NCBI GenBank assembly: GCA_031267175.1
Contig: JAIRZP010000063.1
Span: 1 to 9,113 of the forward strand
Source of the DNA: Coriobacteriales bacterium
GTDB taxonomy: Bacteria > Actinomycetota > Coriobacteriia > Coriobacteriales > UBA8131
Direction: 5' to 3'
Length of the DNA: 9,113 nucleotides
Positions 1 through 6,396 of the stretch are shown here, piece by piece. The notes beneath the pieces are model-generated. The model was not told where the DNA came from. It was given only the letters and a program-made list of their open reading frames with translations, and made no database searches. Position numbers and translations under genes: made by a program. Each line of letters opens with the position of its first letter. Positions within the stretch are counted from its first letter, which is position 1.

Positions 1-894
1 GACCTCCGCGAGGTCCTCCAGCTCCTGTTTGCGCTGAAGGTCGGTCTCGGAGGCCGCTGTGCTGCGACAGAGCTCCGCATAGCGCTCTATCCAGCGCTCA
101 ACGGCGGCTATGACGATGAGGGAGGCGGTATAGAAGCGATGCTTGTCCTCATAGGCAGGGTCATCGCTCGTGAGCGCGGTATCCGCGGCCTCGACCTCTG
201 CGCGTATCCCCTCCCAGCCCAGGCTGAGCGGTTTTGCCATGTCGCCGTTGCCGTGGCCGATGCCCTGGCTCATGTAATGATCCATGTTATAGACGCTCTT
301 CCCATACTGCGTGCCCTTGAGGTCCTCCTCGTCCATGAGGCTCAGTGCCATGGCCGGGAGCGTATTGCCCTGCTGCCAATACGCGTGATACGCCTTGATG
401 GCGTCCTGGGTTTCCTGGGAAACAAAGAGCTTGTCGTTGGGGCGGAGCTCCATGGGCCAGTTCTCAAACTCGTCGATGATCCAGTCCATGCCGTATTCCG
501 GATACACACCGCATTCGCAGGCCGGGGCGGCGATGTCGCCTACCAGCAGCTCGTCGTCATAGAGGAACACCTCACAGTTGTCGAGGACGTAGGCCAGCAC
601 GTGGGCGTCCCTGAGTCCCACCGGCTCGTCCGCGTAGCGCTGATGGGCTTCGGTCACGAGCCGCCCGCGCACGGGGTCTACACTCGGGGTCTTGGTGCGC
701 ACCCACTCCAGCAGGCGGTTGATACGCGGAAACGGGGACTTATCCCTGGTAAGGCCGGAGACCCCCACACCCCACTCGCGGTCAAACGGCTCCACCGCCA
801 GGGGCTTGACGCCTGCCTTCTCCGCCAGCTTCTCTCGCAGTTCAGAAACACTGTCACACTCATTGGTCTGTATGGTCTGTTCAGCGCTACGCAT
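1..894 (-). CDS. Glycyl radical enzyme of the pyruvate formate-lyase-like family, N-terminal part (runs off the left edge)
   Basis: The open frame runs from ATG at 894 to the window edge, giving 298 residues and no stop. A GGGAGG ribosome site lies 6 bases upstream, and an in-frame TAG two codons before the ATG fixes the start. The PFL-like N-terminal pattern is clear. TPSVDPVRGRLVTEAHQRY (69-87) is followed by a DDELLVGD segment (113-120), CGVYPEYGMDWIIDEF (128-143), AYW (171-173), a GIGH segment with His214, and WIERYAEL before a charged RKQELEDLAEV. Soluble GREs of this class use a glycyl radical and an active-site Cys to cleave C-C, C-N, C-O or C-S bonds. Both residues lie in the missing C-terminal part. 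The pattern resembles the dehydratase/choline-lyase type more than pyruvate formate-lyase or 4-hydroxyphenylacetate decarboxylase, but the substrate is not assignable. About 40-55 residues precede the family core, longer than in glycerol dehydratase. It follows the 83-residue Cys protein on the same strand. Confidence 0.85.
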   Translation of the reverse strand, partial: MRSAEQTIQTNECDSVSELREKLAEKAGVKPLAVEPFDREWGVGVSGLTRDKSPFPRINRLLEWVRTKTPSVDPVRGRLVTEAHQRYADEPVGLRDAHVLAYVLDNCEVFLYDDELLVGDIAAPACECGVYPEYGMDWIIDEFENWPMELRPNDKLFVSQETQDAIKAYHAYWQQGNTLPAMALSLMDEEDLKGTQYGKSVYNMDHYMSQGIGHGNGDMAKPLSLGWEGIRAEVEAADTALTSDDPAYEDKHRFYTASLIVIAAVERWIERYAELCRSTAASETDLQRKQELEDLAEV

Positions 895-990
895 CTTCTA
901 CCTCCCGGTATCCTGTAGTCCACTCTGATTAAGCTGGATTATTCCTGGGTTCTCTTCTCACTCTTCTCTTTGGCCTCTCCGTACCTGGCC

Positions 991-1242
991 TCACTGCATC
1001 ACGAATTCCTCTACAGCGCTGGAAAGGTCTATCTCGTCGGCACTCACTATCGGTTTGACCTCCTTGATGAGGGCACAGTCCACACAGCCCCGTGGATTGA
1101 ACAGGCCCTTGAAACGGCAGTCGCGCAGGTCGCGGCGTTCAAACCTGCCGTCCTCGCGCTCCACATAGGTCACCGAGAACGATTCCGGCTTGTCATTGAT
1201 GATGCAATGCCCCTTGAAGAACTTCAAGACCTCTTTAGCCAA
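991..1242 (-). CDS. Small four-cysteine protein upstream of the glycyl radical enzyme
   Basis: This 83-residue protein ends at TGA 991-993, 96 bases before the GRE start, on the same strand. I chose TTG 1240-1242 because GGGAGG lies 5 bases upstream; a longer GTG start at 1287 (98 residues) has no visible ribosome site. The protein is charged and soluble, with no signal peptide or membrane helix. Its cysteines are Cys13 (in GHC), Cys42, Cys53 and Cys56, the last two in RGCVDC, a possible ligand set for one iron-sulfur cluster or a metal. I do not recognise the family. Some GREs have small iron-sulfur subunits (benzylsuccinate synthase beta and gamma; 4-hydroxyphenylacetate decarboxylase gamma, about 85 residues), so a GRE accessory subunit is a reasonable inference. 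The cysteine spacing does not match the decarboxylase gamma subunit as I recall it. Confidence 0.7.
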   Translation of the reverse strand: MAKEVLKFFKGHCIINDKPESFSVTYVEREDGRFERRDLRDCRFKGLFNPRGCVDCALIKEVKPIVSADEIDLSSAVEEFVMQ

Positions 1243-1247
1243 CGTTT

Positions 1248-1253
1248 CCTCCC
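1248..1253 (-). promoter_or_regulatory. Ribosome binding site deciding a TTG start
   Basis: GGGAGG on the minus strand sits 5 bases before TTG 1242-1240. It is the only good ribosome site near the 5' end of the small Cys protein gene, and it matches the GGGAGG used by the following GRE gene (898-910 region). This supports the TTG start over the upstream in-frame GTG. Confidence 0.65.
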
Positions 1254-1389
1254 GTCCTGCCAGTGCTTGCCTGCTGTTGCCTGCCACTGCTACGTTCGCG
1301 TGCTCTCAACTCCTGTGTTCTTGTGGCAGTATACACCGTAGCCAATGAGTTTTGTGGCCGCAAAACCATCTTTAAGCCCCGTAATGCGG

Positions 1390-1457
1390 GACCTAATACC
1401 GCCTGGTGCTACCCAAAGTCTAATGCACTCGGGCAACAGGTACACCAGGAGTCTAAT
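1390..1457. repeat. Three related octamers GACCTAAT / AGTCTAAT / AGTCTAAT
   Basis: GACCTAAT (1390-1397), AGTCTAAT (1417-1424) and AGTCTAAT (1450-1457) recur with spacings of 27 and 33 bases. The last two are identical. They are interleaved with the bulged inverted repeat at 1402-1449. They may be half-sites for a regulator; chance is not excluded for the first copy. Confidence 0.35.
1402..1449. repeat. Long imperfect inverted repeat in the divergent region
   Basis: CCTGGTG-c-TACC (1402-1413) is complementary to GGTACACCAGG (1439-1449), giving 11 base pairs with a single bulged C and a 25-base loop. An AGTCTAAT octamer lies in the loop (1417-1424) and another directly follows the right arm (1450-1457). 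A short T-run (1457-1461) begins 7 bases after the stem, so a weak plus-strand terminator is possible. An operator or structured RNA is equally possible. Confidence 0.5.
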
Positions 1458-1496
1458 TTTTAGCTCCCTCAGCAATGAGTTAAGCCTTGTTGGAGG

Positions 1497-1524
1497 TTGC
1501 CCGGAAGCATTCCTCGGCTATTAT
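1497..1524 (+). promoter_or_regulatory. Candidate promoter of the aldehyde-utilisation unit
   Basis: TTGCCC (1497-1502, 4 of 6 matches to TTGACA) and TATTAT (1519-1524, 5 of 6 to TATAAT) are separated by 16 bases. The predicted start near 1531 would leave a leader of about 150 bases before the alcohol dehydrogenase gene. The TTACC/GGTAA inverted repeat overlaps the last base of the -10 box and the start point, where an operator could act. Confidence 0.35.
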
Positions 1525-1537
1525 TACCGTAAGGTAA
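1524..1537. repeat. Small inverted repeat over the predicted transcription start
   Basis: TTACC (1524-1528) and GGTAA (1533-1537) flank a GTAA centre. The repeat begins at the last base of the candidate -10 box and covers the expected start point, a typical position for a repressor site. It is too short to be certain. Confidence 0.3.
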
Positions 1538-1543
1538 CGGAAG

Positions 1544-1578
1544 GGCAGTGCTCTTGACGCTTACGAGCTGGCCCTGCC
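1544..1578 (+). other. Possible leader hairpin upstream of the alcohol dehydrogenase
   Basis: In a plus-strand transcript, GGCAG (1544-1548) can pair with CTGCC (1574-1578), and GCTC (1550-1553) with GAGC (1565-1568), enclosing an 11-base loop. It lies about 100 bases upstream of the ATG. The stem is interrupted and no terminator T-run follows, so any role is speculative. Confidence 0.25.
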
Positions 1579-1681
1579 GCAGTCTTGTAACGCTCCTGTG
1601 ATGTCAGCCACAGAGCCAACAGGCGGGCGGGCAGTGCAGACAGCCAGACAGTACAGGCAACCGCGAAAGGAATGATGACGC

Positions 1682-2842
1682 ATGGCAATGGGAAGCAATT
1701 TTAACGAGTATACACAGGTCGCGCCCGTGAGTTATGGAAACGGAGCGGTGGCCGAGATAGCAAGTAAGGTCAAGCGCTTTGGTGCCCAGAAAGTCATCCT
1801 GGTGTTTGACGGCGGCGTTAAGGCCTCGGGCATGGCAGACCGCGTGGCCAAACTCCTTGAGGACGGCGATCTTACCGTTGCTCTCTTTGATGATGTCAAG
1901 TCCGACCCCACCGATGCCCAGGTAGAGGCCATTGGTGAAATCGCGGTAAAAGAGGGCGCCGAGCTGGTCATCGGCCTGGGAGGCGGCAGTGTACTTGACG
2001 CGGCCAAGATGGTGGGCATCTATATTAAGAACCCCGCGCCCCTGCGTCCCCACATGCTTTCCAACGGGCTCAACCCACCACTGCCCATTGCACCGGTCAT
2101 CCTGCTCCCCACCACCTCGGGCACCGGCAGCGAGGTCAGCTGCGTAGCCGTGGTCTCGCACGACGAGGATCATGTCAAGGATGCCATCTTCGCAAACTGC
2201 GCCTTTGTCATCCTCGACCCGGAGCTGACCGTCTCTGCGCCTCCCCACGTGACCGCCTTTGCCGGCTTGGATGCCCTGGCCCATGCCCTGGAGTCCTATA
2301 CCTCTGCAAGCGCGAGCCCTATGACGATGCTTCTGGCCACGCATGCCATCAGCCTCGTCGTGCAGAACCTCAGGAAGGCCTACGACAATGGGCAGGACAT
2401 TGACGCGCGCAGCAAGCTGGCCTTTGCTTCTAATATAGCAGGCATGTCCTTCAACGACACCGGGTTGCACTTTGGCCATACCTTCGGGCATGAGCTGGGC
2501 GGCATCTTTGGCCTCCCACACGGCATGGCCTCTTCGTATGCCATCCCCGCCGTCATCAAGTTCACGGCCAAGCACGACCCCGAGCGCGCCCAGGGCATCG
2601 CGGATGCCTTTGGCGTAGCCACGGCCGAGGATGCCCGGACGGCCGCCCTCAGTTTGATGCACGACCTGGGCGTGCGCAAGTTCAGCGATAACAATATTTC
2701 GGTGGAGGCCGCGCAGGCCCTCGCCGAGGACGCCATCGCGCATAACGTCTTCTTCCACAACACCGTCGTACCGCTCAGTGTGGATGACTTCAAGGACATC
2801 ATCGCCGACATCGTCGTGGGCTTTGACGAGTACACCGGCTAG
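1682..2842 (+). CDS. Iron-containing alcohol dehydrogenase (group III, NAD(P)-dependent)
   Basis: This cytoplasmic 386-residue enzyme should interconvert an aldehyde and its primary alcohol, reoxidising NADH in fermentation. Family marks are in order: GGGSVLDAAK (100-109, nucleotide binding), TTSGTGSE (144-151), then the metal-binding half with GLDALAH (195-201) and GHTFGHELGGIFGLPHG (265-281). The four expected metal ligands Asp197, His201, His266 and His280 are present at the spacing seen in lactaldehyde reductase FucO, so it appears catalytically intact. Its length is typical. The start at 1682 is chosen because GAAAGGA lies 10 bases upstream; ATG at 1688 is a less likely alternative. It is first in a six-gene plus-strand unit, 88 bases before the acylating aldehyde dehydrogenase, so the shared substrate is probably the same aldehyde. 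The exact alcohol cannot be read from the sequence. Confidence 0.93.
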   Translation: MAMGSNFNEYTQVAPVSYGNGAVAEIASKVKRFGAQKVILVFDGGVKASGMADRVAKLLEDGDLTVALFDDVKSDPTDAQVEAIGEIAVKEGAELVIGLGGGSVLDAAKMVGIYIKNPAPLRPHMLSNGLNPPLPIAPVILLPTTSGTGSEVSCVAVVSHDEDHVKDAIFANCAFVILDPELTVSAPPHVTAFAGLDALAHALESYTSASASPMTMLLATHAISLVVQNLRKAYDNGQDIDARSKLAFASNIAGMSFNDTGLHFGHTFGHELGGIFGLPHGMASSYAIPAVIKFTAKHDPERAQGIADAFGVATAEDARTAALSLMHDLGVRKFSDNNISVEAAQALAEDAIAHNVFFHNTVVPLSVDDFKDIIADIVVGFDEYTG

Positions 2843-2930
2843 TTGACAGACCCTCTTCCCCGGCTCACTCAGGCCAGGGAGGACAAACACGACAGAAACC
2901 CCGTACCACAGACCGAAAGGAAATCGAACT

Positions 2931-4268
2931 ATGAGTGATGAGTTGGGCGTATTTGCCAAGGTAGAAGACGCAATCGACGCAGCCTATGAGGCGCAGAAAG
3001 TGCTGGTGCGCGACTACACGACAGAAGACCGCGATAAGTTTATCCTGGCCATCCAGTCTGCCTTCCTGGAGATTGTCGAGGCCGAGACGATTGCAGAGTT
3101 TGAGGAGACGGGCTACGGCCGCCTCGACCAGAAGATCGTCAAGAATATCGGCACGATCTCCGAGGCAGAGACCACGGCCGACGTAGGAGCCAAGGTCATG
3201 ACCTCGAGCAAGGGCGTGACGGTCGAGTTCTATGCGCCGTACGGCCTCTGCGGTGCGCTCACCCCCGTTACCAACGGGCTCGTGACCGTTGCCTGCAACT
3301 CCATGACGATGCTTGCCGCTGGCAACACCATCATCTTCAACTGCCACCCTGCCGCCAAGCACGCCGGGGCCAAGGCCGTCAAGCTCGTCAACCAGAGTGT
3401 CATCGACGCGGGTGGTCCCGCTAACATCGCTACGATGGCCGCCGAGCCTACCAAAGAGAGCCTCGACGCCATCCTTGAGTCGCCCAAGGTCGCCCTCATC
3501 ATCGGCACCGGAAGCGAGGAGATGGTCAAGATCATCATGAAGTCCTCCAAGAAGGTTATCGCCGCAGGGCCGGGCAACCCTCCCACCATCCTTGACGACA
3601 CGGCCGACATCGAAAAGGCCAGCTTCTGGCTGAACTTTGCCATGCCCTTTGAGAACAATATGCTCTGCATCACCGAGAAGGAGGTCTTTGCGCTCGAGAA
3701 GGTCTATGAGCCCTTCCTGGCCGCGATGAAGGAGAAGGGTGTTCGCGTCCTTAACGCTGAGGAGACGGAGAAGGTCACCAAAACCGTCCTCATCGCGCTT
3801 GACAACGGCAAATATGTGGCCAACAAGGCCTACGTGGGCAAAAACGCCAACGTCATCCTTGAGGCCAGTGGCGTTACGCCGAGCGAGGGCGACCTGCAAC
3901 TCTGCCTCATCGAGGTAGACCGGGATCATCCCTTTGTAGCAACCGAGCAGATGATGCCGATTATCCCCGTGGTCAGGTGTTCCAGCTTTGAAGAGGCCAT
4001 GGACGGAGCGGTGGCAGCCGAATGTGGCTACCGTCACTCCGCCGCCGTGTGGACCAACGATTGGAAGCATGCCAATGAGTTTGGCAGGCGCATCGACACC
4101 TCGATCTTCGTACACAACGGTGCCACGGTGGCCGCAACCGGCCTCGGCGGCACGGGCAACGGCTCCGCGACTATCGCCACCACCACAGGCGAAGGCGTTA
4201 CCACGGCCAAGACCTTTACGAGAATCCGACGTTTCAGTATGGGCGATAGCGGCGCCTGGGTTCTATAA
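2931..4268 (+). CDS. CoA-acylating aldehyde dehydrogenase (EutE/PduP type)
   Basis: This 445-residue enzyme should oxidise an aldehyde with NAD+ and CoA to acyl-CoA. Diagnostic segments include APYGLCGALTPVTNGL (102-117), MLAAGNTIIFNCHPAAKHA (127-145), a KKVIAAGPGNPP stretch (207-218), and FENNMLCITEKEV (240-252) holding the catalytic Cys246. The C-terminal HPFVATEQMMPIIPVVR (333-349), YRHSAAVW (367-374) and TTGEGVTTAKTFTR (418-431) also match EutE/PduP. It is a stand-alone dehydrogenase, not an AdhE fusion. The sequence begins almost at the Rossmann-like core, so the N-terminal extension that targets PduP or EutE to microcompartments is absent. GAAAGGA precedes ATG 2931. The stop overlaps the next gene's start by one base (TAATG at 4266-4270), indicating translational coupling to the acyltransferase that takes its product. 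Confidence 0.93.
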   Translation: MSDELGVFAKVEDAIDAAYEAQKVLVRDYTTEDRDKFILAIQSAFLEIVEAETIAEFEETGYGRLDQKIVKNIGTISEAETTADVGAKVMTSSKGVTVEFYAPYGLCGALTPVTNGLVTVACNSMTMLAAGNTIIFNCHPAAKHAGAKAVKLVNQSVIDAGGPANIATMAAEPTKESLDAILESPKVALIIGTGSEEMVKIIMKSSKKVIAAGPGNPPTILDDTADIEKASFWLNFAMPFENNMLCITEKEVFALEKVYEPFLAAMKEKGVRVLNAEETEKVTKTVLIALDNGKYVANKAYVGKNANVILEASGVTPSEGDLQLCLIEVDRDHPFVATEQMMPIIPVVRCSSFEEAMDGAVAAECGYRHSAAVWTNDWKHANEFGRRIDTSIFVHNGATVAATGLGGTGNGSATIATTTGEGVTTAKTFTRIRRFSMGDSGAWVL

Positions 4269-5179
4269 TGCAGACAATAACCGATCTTTCCAAGCTGGCC
4301 GAGCTTGCACGCGAGCGTGGCGTGCGCAAACGCGCTGCGCTCGTGGCCGCGCATGAGCCTCACGTGCTTGAGTCGTCCATCCTGGCGCGCAAGGAAGGGT
4401 TCATTGAGTCCATCCTCATCGGGAGGGCTGCCGAGATCGAGGGCTTCCTTATCGGTGCGGGCGAGGTGCCGGGCGACTTCAATATCATCAATGCAACCAG
4501 CCACGAGGAATGCGTACAGAAGGCCATCGAACTGGTCAGGGCCGGCGAGGTGGACTTCCTCATCAAGGGCATCCTGGAAACCGGAGAGCTCATGAAGGGC
4601 ATGGTCAACAAGGAGACGGGCATCGTTAAAGAAGGCGCCATCGTCTGTCCGGTGGCCCTTATGCAGTCTCCCCTGTATCCCAAGATATTCGCGCTGGCCG
4701 ATGTGGGCATCACCCTCTACCCCGACGTGGACAAGAAGATCAGGATACTCGAGAACTGTGTATGGATGCTGCACCGCATCGGCGTTGCAGAGCCCAAGGT
4801 CGCGCTTCTCGGCGCTGTGGAGAAGGTCAATCCCAAGATGCCCGACACGGTGGACTCCGATGCCATCAAGCAGAAGTGGCTCGCGGGCGAGATACCGGGC
4901 TGCATCGTGGAAGGCCCCATCTCCTTTGACCTCGCCATGGACAAAGGCGCTGCCGTTGTCAAGCAGTACACAAGCCCCGTGGCCGGCGACGCGGACATCC
5001 TCATCGTGCCCGACATGGTGGCAGGCAACCTGCTCATCAAGGGCATGGGCTTCTTTGGCCAGATGCAGAACGCCGACCTGGTCATCGGCCTTGAGGTGCC
5101 GGTGGTCTTTGGCAGCCGTGGCGGCCCGGTAGAGGGCAAGCTCCGCTCCATCGCGCTGGCCGCCTTGGTTTCGGAATAG
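4268..5179 (+). CDS. ptb: Phosphate butyryltransferase-family enzyme (acyl-CoA to acyl phosphate)
   Basis: This 303-residue enzyme belongs to the Pta/Ptb family and has the short Ptb length, without Pta regulatory domains. It should convert acyl-CoA plus phosphate to acyl phosphate and CoA. Visible family segments are DFLIKGILETGELMKGMVNKE (96-116), GAVEKVNPKMPDTVD (182-196), GCIVEGPISFDLAM (211-224), PVAGDADILIVPDMVAGNLLIKG (237-259), and the phosphate/CoA-site SRGG (283-286) before KLRSIALAALVSE. Classical Ptb has SRAD there, which may bear on substrate choice. No clear ribosome site precedes the ATG; the TAATG overlap with the aldehyde dehydrogenase implies coupled translation. It is 18 bases upstream of the kinase, forming the usual ptb-buk pair. 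Family membership is firm; the acyl chain (propionyl, butyryl, branched or other) is unknown. Confidence 0.88.
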   Translation: MQTITDLSKLAELARERGVRKRAALVAAHEPHVLESSILARKEGFIESILIGRAAEIEGFLIGAGEVPGDFNIINATSHEECVQKAIELVRAGEVDFLIKGILETGELMKGMVNKETGIVKEGAIVCPVALMQSPLYPKIFALADVGITLYPDVDKKIRILENCVWMLHRIGVAEPKVALLGAVEKVNPKMPDTVDSDAIKQKWLAGEIPGCIVEGPISFDLAMDKGAAVVKQYTSPVAGDADILIVPDMVAGNLLIKGMGFFGQMQNADLVIGLEVPVVFGSRGGPVEGKLRSIALAALVSE

Positions 5180-5197
5180 AAAAACGAAAGGGAATCC

Positions 5198-6307
5198 ATG
5201 AGTGACGCACCCCTGTTGCTGGTTATCAATTTTGGTTCTACCTCCACCAAGCTCGGTATCTTCAAAGGGGAGGAGCTGCTTGCCTCTGAGAGCTTTGACC
5301 ACGGCACACCGAGCTACCCCAAGAAGTTCGCCGACCTCGTCGAGCACCGTGCCTTTGCCGAGGACCTCATAGAAAACTGGGTCAAGAGCAAGGGCTACCA
5401 GCTCGAGGATTTTGACGTGTTCGTCGGGCGCGGCGGTGCCCAGGTCTTCATCATGTCGGGTGCCTATGAGATAAACGAGCTGATGTATGAGGACACCTTC
5501 AGGATAGGCGGAGACAGCCATCCCGGCAAACTGGGCACCCAGATAAGCTACGGCTTTGCACAGAAGTACGGCAAGCCGGCCTACATCGTCAACGGGCCAA
5601 GCGTCGATGAGTTCGACGATGTGGCGCGTCTCACCGGCTTCAAGGACATCATGCGCCAGAGCAGGATCCATACGCTCAACCATAAAGAGGTTGCCCACCG
5701 CTACGCCCGCGAGCACGATCTCGACTACAACAGGCTCAACCTCATCGTCTGCCATATGGGCGGCGGCATCTCCGTTGCGGCGCACAAGAAGGGCCGCATG
5801 GTTGATTCCAACGACATCATCGAGGGTGAGGGTCCCATGACTCCCACACGCTCCGGCATGTTGCCGGTGCTGCCACTGCTCCGCATGGCCTACAGCGGAA
5901 ACTACACTTTTGAGGAATTGCTGGTGCGCTCCGTTAAAACCGGTGGTATGATGGATCATATCGGTACCGACGACCTGCGAAAGGCAGAGCAGATGATCAG
6001 CGACGGAGACTCCTACGCCAGGATTGTAGTAGAATCCCTGTTCTATCAGGTTGCCAAGCAGGCCGGAGCCATGGCTGTGGCACTGGGCGGCGATGTCGAT
6101 GCCATCCTCTTTACCGGCGGCATGTCCAAATCGGATAGACTGATAGAATATCTCACTGAGAAGCTCTCCTGGATAGCCCCCATCTTCAGCTATCCCGGTG
6201 AATTTGAGTTGCAAGGCTTAGCTTCAGGAATTATGCGCGTTATCAGAGGAGAGGAGGACGCTCACGAGTACACAGGAATAGATGTTTGGACCGGATTTGA
6301 TCGTTAG
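5198..6307 (+). CDS. buk: Butyrate kinase-family acyl kinase (divergent)
   Basis: This 369-residue ASKHA-fold cytoplasmic kinase should transfer phosphate from an acyl phosphate to ADP, yielding ATP and a carboxylic acid. Motifs in order: INFGSTSTKLGIF (10-22) at the adenylate/phosphate loop, VGRGGAQ (76-82), HPGKLGTQISYGFA (108-121), CHMGGGISVAAHKKGRMVD (185-203), GEGPMTPTRSGML (210-222), DAILFTGGMSKSD (301-313) and YPGEFELQGLASGIMRV (332-348). It follows the butyrate kinase, not the acetate kinase, architecture and length. Several classical residues differ: NPG reads NFG, SPERSGG reads TPTRSGM, and DPVVVDEL reads NGPSVDEF. These point to a subfamily with a different acyl substrate. GAAAGGG precedes ATG 5198. 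It completes the aldehyde-to-acid branch and is the only substrate-level phosphorylation step visible. Confidence 0.87.
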   Translation: MSDAPLLLVINFGSTSTKLGIFKGEELLASESFDHGTPSYPKKFADLVEHRAFAEDLIENWVKSKGYQLEDFDVFVGRGGAQVFIMSGAYEINELMYEDTFRIGGDSHPGKLGTQISYGFAQKYGKPAYIVNGPSVDEFDDVARLTGFKDIMRQSRIHTLNHKEVAHRYAREHDLDYNRLNLIVCHMGGGISVAAHKKGRMVDSNDIIEGEGPMTPTRSGMLPVLPLLRMAYSGNYTFEELLVRSVKTGGMMDHIGTDDLRKAEQMISDGDSYARIVVESLFYQVAKQAGAMAVALGGDVDAILFTGGMSKSDRLIEYLTEKLSWIAPIFSYPGEFELQGLASGIMRVIRGEEDAHEYTGIDVWTGFDR

Positions 6308-6314
6308 GCAAGAT

Positions 6315-6362
6315 CCGAAGTGCTGAATGCAGCGCAGCTAGCTGCTTAGGCAGGCGCTTCGG
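6315..6362 (+). other. Intercistronic stem-loop between kinase and transporter
   Basis: CCGAAGTGC (6315-6323) pairs with GCGCTTCGG (6354-6362), 9 base pairs including one G-U. Inside lies a perfect 12-base palindrome, GCAGCTAGCTGC (6334-6345), or alternatively a GCAGC/GCTGC hairpin (6329-6345). No T-run follows, so a simple intrinsic terminator is unlikely. It may protect the upstream mRNA end or set lower expression of the membrane genes. Confidence 0.5.
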
Positions 6363-6396
6363 AACAGTACACGTTGAACTCGAAAAGGAGGGTTCT

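Larger units (their letters stand above)
1243..1681. promoter_or_regulatory. Divergent intergenic control region
   Basis: These 439 bases separate the minus-strand GRE unit from the plus-strand aldehyde unit and hold no credible gene. Short open frames here lack ribosome sites and protein-like composition. The region contains four inverted repeats: GTTTTG/CAAAAC at 1349-1366, CCCG/CGGG at 1378-1390, a bulged 11-bp stem at 1402-1449, and TTACC/GGTAA at 1524-1537. It also has the nonamer CAATGAGTT at both 1343-1351 and 1473-1481. A TATACT box on the minus strand (1333-1328) could be the -10 of the GRE unit, with the 1349-1366 repeat lying across its -35 zone, but no good -35 hexamer is visible. 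The layout suits shared regulation of both units by a regulator not encoded here, or a cis-acting RNA. Confidence 0.55.

Noticed and set aside
139..918. A 259-codon plus-strand frame opposite the GRE
   Set aside because: The minus-strand frame encodes an unmistakable PFL-like N-terminus with a good ribosome site, so the plus-strand frame is its shadow.
991..1242. Assigning the small Cys protein as the gamma subunit of 4-hydroxyphenylacetate decarboxylase
   Set aside because: It has only four cysteines with different spacing, and the adjacent GRE N-terminus does not resemble that decarboxylase.
1290..1557. Short open frames of 61-70 codons on both strands in the divergent region
   Set aside because: They have no ribosome site at their starts and no protein-like pattern, and they overlap repeats and probable promoters.
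1554..1590. TTGACG followed by TTGTAA as an alternative plus-strand promoter
   Set aside because: The spacing is about 25 bases, too long for a standard promoter; the TTGCCC/TATTAT pair upstream is better.
2843..2848. A perfect TTGACA just after the alcohol dehydrogenase stop
   Set aside because: No -10-like hexamer exists 16-18 bases downstream, and the gene is most simply co-transcribed with its neighbours.
1604..4115. Minus-strand open frames of 451 and 416 codons opposite the alcohol and aldehyde dehydrogenase genes
   Set aside because: They have the same antisense shadow effect; the plus-strand proteins carry intact catalytic motifs, while these frames show none.
4034..6214. A 726-codon open frame on the minus strand opposite the Ptb and Buk genes
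   Set aside because: It lies antisense to three clearly conserved enzymes. Long antisense frames are expected from GC-rich codon usage, and its translation is rich in His, Gly, Asp and Val without family-like motifs.
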